IMG/VR virus record: IMGVR_UViG_3300025137_000363
Coordinates: 1 to 21,171 of that record
Origin: a virus
Length of the DNA: 21,171 nt
Strand: one strand, 5' to 3'
Below the pieces are notes generated by a model. It was not told where the DNA came from. It saw only the letters and a list, made by a program, of their open reading frames with translations, and searched no databases. The position numbers were made by a program, and so were the translations under genes. Shown here piece by piece: positions 5,842 through 11,313 of the stretch; the first letter of the stretch is position 1, and the number at the start of each line of letters is the position of its first letter.

Positions 5842-5985
5842 ATGGACACGAGTAAATGGAAGTCAGTTGCTGTTGCGATTAGTGTTTATACAACCCTAAA
5901 ACAAATGGCAGAAAAAAACCATAGAAGCGTTAGTAAGCAGTTAGCTTACTTGGTTGATAAAGAAATTTCTTCCGAGCGTAAATAA
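5842..5985 (+). CDS. Ribbon-helix-helix (Arc/CopG-like) small DNA-binding protein (47 aa)
   Basis: An AAGGAG lies eight bases before the ATG at 5842. The product fits the RHH fold: a short strand (WKSVAVAIS, residues 6-14), helix A (VYTTLKQMAEKNH), the turn RSVSKQ, then helix B (LAYLVDKEI). Alternating residues on the strand would insert in the DNA major groove of a dimer. At 47 residues it is a bare RHH domain without a second domain, like Arc. It lies just after a promoter-like region and a palindrome, and leads into the replication genes. A repressor or modulator of those genes and of the divergent nuclease gene is likely. Confidence 0.78.
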   Translation: MDTSKWKSVAVAISVYTTLKQMAEKNHRSVSKQLAYLVDKEISSERK

Positions 5986-5992
5986 CTTTTAC

Positions 5993-6029
5993 AGCGGTGT
6001 GCTGATGGGGGCTTTACTTACACCGTTTT
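5993..6029 (+). terminator. Weak hairpin followed by TTTT, possible terminator or attenuator
   Basis: AGCGGTGT at 5993-6000 can pair with ACACCGTT at 6020-6027 (six Watson-Crick pairs plus a G-T and an A-T at the base). The loop is 19 bases and the stem runs into TTTT. The long loop makes a strong terminator unlikely. GGCTTT (6010-6015) can alternatively pair with AAAGCC (6038-6043), which would exclude the first stem. It lies between the RHH gene and the 187-aa gene. Confidence 0.25.
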
Positions 6030-6031
6030 AC

Positions 6032-6037
6032 TATGAT
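6032..6037 (+). promoter_or_regulatory. Possible -10 element TATGAT before the 187-aa gene
   Basis: TATGAT matches the -10 consensus at five of six positions, 57 bases before the ATG at 6094. No good -35 is found at normal spacing, so it is a weak candidate promoter for the ssDNA-binding, primase and polymerase genes. Confidence 0.2.
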
Positions 6038-6093
6038 AAAAGCCTCAACCACTGCCGAAGGGCATTAACTTTGTAAACGATAGGAGAAGAACG

Positions 6094-6657
6094 ATGAGCG
6101 ATATTTTTACGCTGATGGATGAAGACGTCGAAGCTAACAAGTTTGACAATGTTGATGAGGAAAAAGGTTCGCAGTTATCGGATCTAATAAAAAAGTCCTT
6201 AGATATAGATAATAAAATAAAAGAGGCCGAGCAGTACCTCAAAGATTTAAAAATCCAAAAAAGAGAAGTGTCTGAGAAGGAAATCCCACAGCTTATGTTG
6301 TTGATGGGTATGGAAAGCATTTCTGTTGAAGGTAATAAAGTTGCCTTGAGACAGTTCGTGCATGCTCGTATTCCTGATGACATGAAAGATCAGGCTTTTT
6401 CTTGGATACGATCTATTGGGGAGGGGGACATAATTAAACACGATGTCACTGTCTCTTTCAACGCGGGACAAGACAATGTGGCAGGGTCAGTTGTCGAAGA
6501 CTTGCGAGACCAGGGGTTGGATCCTGCACAGAAAACTCACATACATCCACAAACACTCAAAGCATGGGTCAAGGGACGTATTGAGGCGGGTAAAGAAATA
6601 GACTTTGACACGTTCGGTGTCTTCGTTGGAACAGAAGCTAAGATTTCTAGGAGCTAG
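6094..6657 (+). CDS. Conserved phage replication-module protein (187 aa), coiled coil plus C-terminal domain
   Basis: AGGAGAAG precedes the ATG at 6094. The acidic N-terminus (LMDEDVEANKFDNVDEEKG) is followed by a long charged helix from about residue 25 to 65 (DLIKKSLDIDNKIKEAEQYL, then KIQKREVSEKEIP) that looks like a coiled coil. Residues 75-190 form a separate domain with VARLRQF-like strands (NKVALRQFVHARIP), AFSWIRSIGEG and a C-terminal HPQTLKAWVKGRIEAGKEID. I do not recognise a named family, though proteins of this type sit beside ssDNA-binding proteins in marine phages. It lies six bases before the ssDNA-binding gene, so a helper role in replication or recombination is the best inference. 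Confidence 0.85.
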   Translation: MSDIFTLMDEDVEANKFDNVDEEKGSQLSDLIKKSLDIDNKIKEAEQYLKDLKIQKREVSEKEIPQLMLLMGMESISVEGNKVALRQFVHARIPDDMKDQAFSWIRSIGEGDIIKHDVTVSFNAGQDNVAGSVVEDLRDQGLDPAQKTHIHPQTLKAWVKGRIEAGKEIDFDTFGVFVGTEAKISRS

Positions 6658-6663
6658 AATAAA

Positions 6664-7467
6664 ATGACAAATACACAAGTGGCGGAGGCCAAGAATACTC
6701 TACCTGTTAACATCATGGATGACATGTATGAAAACGCAGGGGCGGGCACAGAAAACTTAACCGCGGATGATATGCAGATTCCGTTTTTACGTATCCTACA
6801 ACCGCTATCACCACAACTTTTGAAGACTGATCCCAAGTATCTTAAAGGTGCGTCCGCTGGGGATTTGTTTAACACAGTTACCGGGGACGTGTGGGACGCT
6901 GATACTGGAGTGACCATTATACCTTGTGCCTTTCAGAAAAAATATCTGGAGTTTCAGATTCGTGAGAATGGCGGCGGATATGTTGGTGAGCATTCACCAA
7001 ATGCACCGGAGGTTAGAAATACTGAACGTGTTGGCGCGAGTGAGATGATGGCTTCAGGTAATGAGCTCATTGTATCTTTTCAGTTCCTTGTATTGGGTAT
7101 GACTCCAAACGGTAGTTTTCAACAGATGATTTGTGACATGAAAAAGACACAGACCAAAGTTGCGAAGCAATGGAACACAAGGCGTACTGGCCTGAAAATA
7201 ATGCACCCCACAAAGGGTCTGTTTACTCCACCCATGTGGGCTACTGTATGGCAGTTAAAGACGGTACAAGAAACCAACGACAAAGGATCGTGGTTCAACT
7301 ATGACGTTTCTAACTTAGATGCCAGCGCCGTTAGCCCGGAGGCTATGGCGGAGGCTAAGGGTCTTTTCACTAAGTTCCAGAAGGGTGAGATTAAAACTCA
7401 GGCTGGTACACAAGAAGAGATGAAAGAACAAGATAAATCAGACTTGGTAGATGACGTACCTTTTTAA
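6664..7467 (+). CDS. Probable phage ssDNA-binding protein (267 aa) with SSB-like C-terminal tail
   Basis: The 267-residue protein has a large strand-rich central region: DDMQIPFLRILQPLSPQ (residues 35-51), GVTIIPCAFQKKYLEF, and a basic segment rich in Lys and Arg (MKKTQTKVAKQWNTRRTGLK). A linker of acidic and Gln-rich residues leads to the extreme end DLVDDVPF. That tail matches the acidic, Phe-ended tip (DDIPF type) by which bacterial SSB recruits partner proteins. T7 gp2.5-like proteins also end in an acidic tail with a terminal Phe. Size and place between the 187-aa protein and the primase fit a phage SSB coating single strands during replication. No OB fold can be proved by eye. The start has GGAG 12 bases upstream. 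Confidence 0.72.
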   Translation: MTNTQVAEAKNTLPVNIMDDMYENAGAGTENLTADDMQIPFLRILQPLSPQLLKTDPKYLKGASAGDLFNTVTGDVWDADTGVTIIPCAFQKKYLEFQIRENGGGYVGEHSPNAPEVRNTERVGASEMMASGNELIVSFQFLVLGMTPNGSFQQMICDMKKTQTKVAKQWNTRRTGLKIMHPTKGLFTPPMWATVWQLKTVQETNDKGSWFNYDVSNLDASAVSPEAMAEAKGLFTKFQKGEIKTQAGTQEEMKEQDKSDLVDDVPF

Positions 7468-7497
7468 GTAAGTGATGGGTTTAGGGAACACATCAAA

Positions 7498-7526
7498 GCC
7501 TGACAGGGTTAACAGCTTTGTCAGGC
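7498..7526 (+). other. Perfect 8-bp hairpin between the ssDNA-binding and primase genes
   Basis: GCCTGACA at 7498-7505 pairs perfectly with TGTCAGGC at 7519-7526 around a 13-base loop that itself contains GTTAAC. The stem is GC-rich enough to form in RNA. No run of T follows (GCTTAAAAC), so it is not a standard terminator. It ends about 11 bases before the primase Shine-Dalgarno (AAAGGGG). It could be a leaky terminator, an RNA-processing or stability element, or a protein-binding site. Confidence 0.5.
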
Positions 7527-7550
7527 GCTTAAAACTTAAAGGGGCAACTC

Positions 7551-9083
7551 ATGAACGACCAAGAACGGTTCATGGCCGCGTTTGAAGGTTTCAGTTCGGC
7601 ACATGGACAGACACAAATATCTAGTGAGCGCAGGGCTGGCAAGCAAAAAGCTAAGTCATATATAGTTCGCAAACCACTAACATTAGACCTTGTTCTCGGC
7701 CACCTAGAGGGTCGCAATGGGGTTGGGTCTATACCTATCAATGAGTCTAACAAGTGTAGGTTCGGTGCTTTGGACATCGATCAATATCCGCTTGATCTAG
7801 TGGCTCTTGATAAGAAGCTACGCAGTATAGAAGTTCCTAGCGTGGTCTGTCGCTCCAAGTCTGGAGGGGCACACATATTCTTTTTTTTCACAGACTACAT
7901 GAGTGCAGGAGAGTTCCGTGACAAAGCATCAGAAATTGCATCGTATCTTGGATATGGTGGTTGCGAGATATTTCCAAAGCAGGAGCAGGTTCTTGTCGAG
8001 CGTGGCGATGTTGGTAACTTTATCAACCTTCCGTACTTTGATTCGGAACAGACGCTCCGCTACGCTATTAAGGAAGATGGCGAGCCCGCATCTTTAAAAG
8101 AATTTTTAGCTCTTGTAAAAGAAAGAACAGTAAAACCTGACACCTTTGTTGCTCTAACTCTTGGAGATCCCGTCCAGGAATTTAAGGAATGGGCACCGTG
8201 TTTAAGTTGCATGTTTGGTCAAGGTATTCCGGAGGGCACACGTAACACAGTTATGTTTGCGGCGGCGGTTGGTTGTAAGAAAGAACAGCCAGAGAACTGG
8301 AAGTCTAGACTCGAAGAGATTAACAACAAGTTTTGTAAACCTTCTGCTTTGCCTGCATCAGAGATAGTTACGATACAACAACAGCACGAGAAGAAAGAGT
8401 ATGGCTTTCCGTGCGAGCAGGAACCTTTAAAAAGTTACTGCAACAAAACACTTTGTAAGACAAAGAAGTTCGGTATTGGATCTCACACATCTAGCTTAGA
8501 TGTGACGGGTTTATGTGTGGTTAAGTCGGAGCCTCCGGTATGGTTTTGTGATGTGTCCGGTCAACGTGTTGAGCTTACAACGGATGATTTGCAGACACCT
8601 CAGAAGTTTCAGAAGGCTTGTATGGAACAAATACATAAGATGCCGCCAATGCTTAAGACAGCGGACTGGCAGGCTATCGTTGGCATGATGATGGAGGATA
8701 TGAGCGAGATAGAAGTTCCAGAAGAACTAACATACAAAGGTCAGTTTATGGATCTTCTCGAAGGTTTTTGTGATGGACGCGTTCAGGCGCAGTCATTTGA
8801 AGAGATTACACTTGGGAAACCATTCACAGAAGAGGATGGGTTTACTTACTTTAAAATTGAAGCCTTGATGAAGTACCTGCGCAACAACAAGTTTGACACG
8901 TATAGTAGGGGGCAAATTCAAGAAAGACTGAAAGAGTTAAACAACGGTCCAGCTAATGGACAGAAAAGATTCCCTACGACTATTGGGGAAAACAAACAGA
9001 TGCGCGTCTGGTGGGTTCCTTCTTTTAATCAGGAGGTCAAAGTATCGGGGATCGCGGTCCGAGGTGATGAGGTGCCGTTCTAA
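7551..9083 (+). CDS. Archaeo-eukaryotic-type primase (AEP, TOTE-like), 510 aa
   Basis: This is a DNA primase of the AEP superfamily. Metal-binding Asp75 and Asp77 lie in FGALDIDQY, and SKSGGAHIF (102-110) carries the nucleotide-binding S-G-G-x-H with His108. EIFPKQ (139-144) and GNFINLPYF (155-163) complete the palm. The set resembles TOTE-type primases. The middle has a conserved RNTVMFAAAVG helix (231-241) and cysteines C217, C220, C288, C297 and C302, the last three in FPC...SYC...LCKTKKFGIG. That spacing recalls the iron-sulfur or zinc domain of PriL/PriCT-type modules. Residues 340-510 have no clear family. The protein ends RGDEVPF, similar to an SSB tail tip. It should make primers for the PolA at 11303. 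ATG 7551 follows AAAGGGG. Confidence 0.9.
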   Translation: MNDQERFMAAFEGFSSAHGQTQISSERRAGKQKAKSYIVRKPLTLDLVLGHLEGRNGVGSIPINESNKCRFGALDIDQYPLDLVALDKKLRSIEVPSVVCRSKSGGAHIFFFFTDYMSAGEFRDKASEIASYLGYGGCEIFPKQEQVLVERGDVGNFINLPYFDSEQTLRYAIKEDGEPASLKEFLALVKERTVKPDTFVALTLGDPVQEFKEWAPCLSCMFGQGIPEGTRNTVMFAAAVGCKKEQPENWKSRLEEINNKFCKPSALPASEIVTIQQQHEKKEYGFPCEQEPLKSYCNKTLCKTKKFGIGSHTSSLDVTGLCVVKSEPPVWFCDVSGQRVELTTDDLQTPQKFQKACMEQIHKMPPMLKTADWQAIVGMMMEDMSEIEVPEELTYKGQFMDLLEGFCDGRVQAQSFEEITLGKPFTEEDGFTYFKIEALMKYLRNNKFDTYSRGQIQERLKELNNGPANGQKRFPTTIGENKQMRVWWVPSFNQEVKVSGIAVRGDEVPF

Positions 9084-9289
9084 TGGGATACATAGCTAAC
9101 TTTTACTGTGATAGATGTAAATCCAAATGGAAGGTGTTTTATAACAAGCACAAATCGATGAATGAAGGTGATGCCTGTCAGGTATGCACTGACGATAACC
9201 AATGGGGTACGGACAAAATGGTTGTCGTTGAACCTCATTTCTATACAGAAGTGGACTATGATGGATATGACCTTGAGGGCAAGTCGTAA
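9083..9289 (+). CDS. Small four-cysteine zinc-finger-like protein (68 aa)
   Basis: The ATG sits in a TAATG junction with the primase stop, and the gene's own stop forms another TAATG with the helicase start, so the three are coupled. Cysteines at residues 9 and 12 (CDRC) and at about 32 and 35 (CQVC) form a zinc-ribbon pattern spaced by a basic segment (KSKWKVFYNKHK). The C-terminal half is acidic and Tyr-rich (YTEVDYDGYDLEGK). Being locked between primase and helicase genes suggests a role in the replisome, perhaps as a DNA- or primase-contacting factor. That is inference. Confidence 0.78.
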   Translation: MGYIANFYCDRCKSKWKVFYNKHKSMNEGDACQVCTDDNQWGTDKMVVVEPHFYTEVDYDGYDLEGKS

Positions 9290-10803
9290 TGGAAACCACT
9301 ATCTTCGGACCACCTGGCACAGGAAAAACAACCAGGTTAATAAATATAGTACGTCAAGAAATAGAAGGCGGTACGCAACCGGAAAAAATAGCATTTGTTT
9401 CTTTTAGTAAAAAAGCTGCGGAAGAAGCACGGACTCGCGCCTCTGAAAAATTAAGCATGGATGTAAACCAAATGGCCTGGTTTCGCACGTTGCATTCATT
9501 TGCGTTTCAGACTCTTGGTCTTGGAACAAGGCAAGTCATGGGCGGCAAGGATTACAATAAACTAGGTGACTTGTTGGGGTTGGAATTTAAGGCGAGCGCA
9601 GGTGTTAAGATGGCCGATGGTCTTTTGTTCTCTCCTGGCAACGGCGGCGATGCGTATCTTACTATGATACAGATGGCTCGTGTAACGGGGACATCTATTG
9701 AGGAGCAGTTCTCTAGGGTTGCTAACAGGAATCTTCACTACCAACAACTCAAGCTAGTAGATCAGGTACTAAGAGACTACAAGGAAGACACCGGAAAGAT
9801 TGATTTTGTAGACATGATACAGGATTTTATAACGGAGGGTTACTGTCCTCAGTTAGATGTTCTTATTGTGGACGAAGCACAGGATCTAGTTCCCATGCAG
9901 TGGCAAATGGTTCATGAGGTTATGAAACCTTGTGCCAAGCGCATATATTATGCGGGCGATGATGACCAATGCATATACTCTTGGATGGGTGTGAACGTGG
10001 GAGATTTTCTTAACGCATCTGAAGATAAAATAATTTTAGATAAATCATATCGTCTTCCCATATCTGTTCATGGCATGGCGGATTCTCTTGTAAAACAACT
10101 ACATACAAGACAACAAAAAGTGTGGTCACCTACAGAAGAAGCTGGAAGTGTTGTCTGGCATCGTGATATCCTTGATGTGGACATAACAACCGGAGAGTGG
10201 TTAATACTTGCTCGCACCAATTACATCGCCAATAGAATCGCAAACAATCTTAAAGAACAAGGATTCCTTTACTGGCGTGAAGGTTCCGGTTGGTCCATCT
10301 CCCCCAATGTATTAACTGGAATAGAGGTGTGGTTGCGCTTATGCAAAGGTCAGTATTTATCTGCGACGGAAGTAAAGAAGTTATCAACGCTATTAACGCC
10401 AAACGTTATTACCAAGGCTGGCAGAAGAAAGCTGTCACTACTAGACGCCGAAGTAACTTACAATCTAACAGACATACAAAACCTGTGCTCGTTGAGCGCA
10501 ACAGAGCAAACTCCGTGGTACGAAGTCTTGAAAGTTTCGGAGACAGAGCGGATTTACATTACATCTGTAAGGCGGATGGGCGAGTCGATCTTGTCGGGGA
10601 AGCCGAGGATTCGGATATCGACGATACACAAAGCAAAGGGTGGAGAGGCGGATAACGTCGCTCTTCTTTTAGATTCTTCAAGAGCATGTGCGTTAAACCA
10701 AGATCAAGATTCCGAGCTACGGACATTCTACGTAGGTATCACTCGCGCTAAAAAAACATTACATCTAATTGAATCACAATCGCAACACGGGTTTCAGATA
10801 TGA
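9289..10803 (+). CDS. Superfamily 1 UvrD/Rep-like DNA helicase (504 aa)
   Basis: All SF1 motifs are visible. Walker A is GPPGTGKTT at 7-15. Motif Ia is FVSFSKKAAEEAR at 36-48. Walker B is VDEAQD at 194-199. Motif III is AGDDDQCIYSWMG at 222-234. Motif IV lies around DKSYRLP, motif V around RISTIHKAKGGEADNV (442-457), and motif VI is FYVGITRAKK at about 480-489. It should unwind DNA with 3'-5' polarity like UvrD/Rep. It is shorter than cellular UvrD (about 720 aa) because the 1B/2B insertions are reduced. With no hexameric helicase visible, it may be this phage's replicative helicase (inference). GAGGGC precedes the ATG. The stop overlaps the DUF6378 gene in an ATGA junction. Confidence 0.96.
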   Translation: METTIFGPPGTGKTTRLINIVRQEIEGGTQPEKIAFVSFSKKAAEEARTRASEKLSMDVNQMAWFRTLHSFAFQTLGLGTRQVMGGKDYNKLGDLLGLEFKASAGVKMADGLLFSPGNGGDAYLTMIQMARVTGTSIEEQFSRVANRNLHYQQLKLVDQVLRDYKEDTGKIDFVDMIQDFITEGYCPQLDVLIVDEAQDLVPMQWQMVHEVMKPCAKRIYYAGDDDQCIYSWMGVNVGDFLNASEDKIILDKSYRLPISVHGMADSLVKQLHTRQQKVWSPTEEAGSVVWHRDILDVDITTGEWLILARTNYIANRIANNLKEQGFLYWREGSGWSISPNVLTGIEVWLRLCKGQYLSATEVKKLSTLLTPNVITKAGRRKLSLLDAEVTYNLTDIQNLCSLSATEQTPWYEVLKVSETERIYITSVRRMGESILSGKPRIRISTIHKAKGGEADNVALLLDSSRACALNQDQDSELRTFYVGITRAKKTLHLIESQSQHGFQI

Positions 10804-11078
10804 GAAACAGAAAATACTTTTTAGAAAAAGCTGAAGAGTTAATCAACGGACCGAGGGCCAAGGAATACGGACCAGCGAAGTTTAATCATGAGCGCATAGC
10901 AACTATCTGGTCTGTTGTGTTAGGAAGACCTGTGACAGCGGAGCAAGTAGTGGCATGCATGATTGGGTTAAAGTTAGCACGTTTAGCCGAGGACATAACA
11001 AAGGATGATTCATGGGTAGATATTATCGGGTATGCTGCACTTGGAGGGGAGATTGTCAATGACCGCGATGAAAGCTGA
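10800..11078 (+). CDS. DUF6378-family protein (92 aa)
   Basis: The protein is helical and carries the pattern of DUF6378 proteins of phages: an N-terminal helix with LEKAEELINGPRAKEYG, then NHERIATIWSVVLGRPVTAE, and MIGLKLARLAEDITKDDSWV ending DIIGYAALGGEI. The acidic helix residues (ExxE, DxxxD) resemble those of MazG-like all-alpha NTP pyrophosphatases, and such a relation has been suspected for similar proteins, but activity is not shown here. A role in nucleotide-pool control would suit its place between helicase and polymerase genes. The start overlaps the helicase stop by four bases. Confidence 0.85.
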   Translation: MRNRKYFLEKAEELINGPRAKEYGPAKFNHERIATIWSVVLGRPVTAEQVVACMIGLKLARLAEDITKDDSWVDIIGYAALGGEIVNDRDES

Positions 11079-11313
11079 TGGATTTAACGACGCAATAATT
11101 GGCGTAGCTGAGAGATGCGGAAGTGATGATATCCTGGTATATGATGCTGAAAAGTGCATTGAAATATTAGTTGAAAGAGATGGCATGTCTTATGAAGAGG
11201 CATGCGAATACTTTTCATTTAATGTAAGTGGTGCCTATGTTGGCGAAGGAACTCCTACATTTGTGTGGTTTCTAACCCCAGAGGAAGCATTGGAGGAAGT
11301 TGATGAAGGCTGA
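11059..11313 (+). CDS. Conserved hypothetical protein (84 aa)
   Basis: ATG 11059 has GGAGGGGAG at 11043-11051 and is preferred over the upstream in-frame ATG at 11032. The product contains GFNDAIIGVAERCGSDDILV, YDAEKCIEILVERDGMSYEE, ACEYFSFNVSGAYVGEGTP and an acidic tail. The segment 'YDxEKCIEIL..RDGMS.EEA.EYF.FNV.GAYVGE.TP' is one I have seen in conserved hypothetical proteins of bacteria and phages; no activity is known. It overlaps the previous gene by 20 bases and the polymerase gene by 11, so it is probably co-translated with the polymerase. Confidence 0.82.
   Translation: MTAMKADGFNDAIIGVAERCGSDDILVYDAEKCIEILVERDGMSYEEACEYFSFNVSGAYVGEGTPTFVWFLTPEEALEEVDEG

Noticed and set aside
6005-6076. 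23-codon frame in the gap before the 187-aa gene
   Set aside because: No ribosome site, no motif, and too short to distinguish from chance.
10290-10655. 121-codon plus-strand frame inside the helicase gene
   Set aside because: It is an alternative frame of the SF1 helicase region between motifs IV and V; no ribosome site and no motif.
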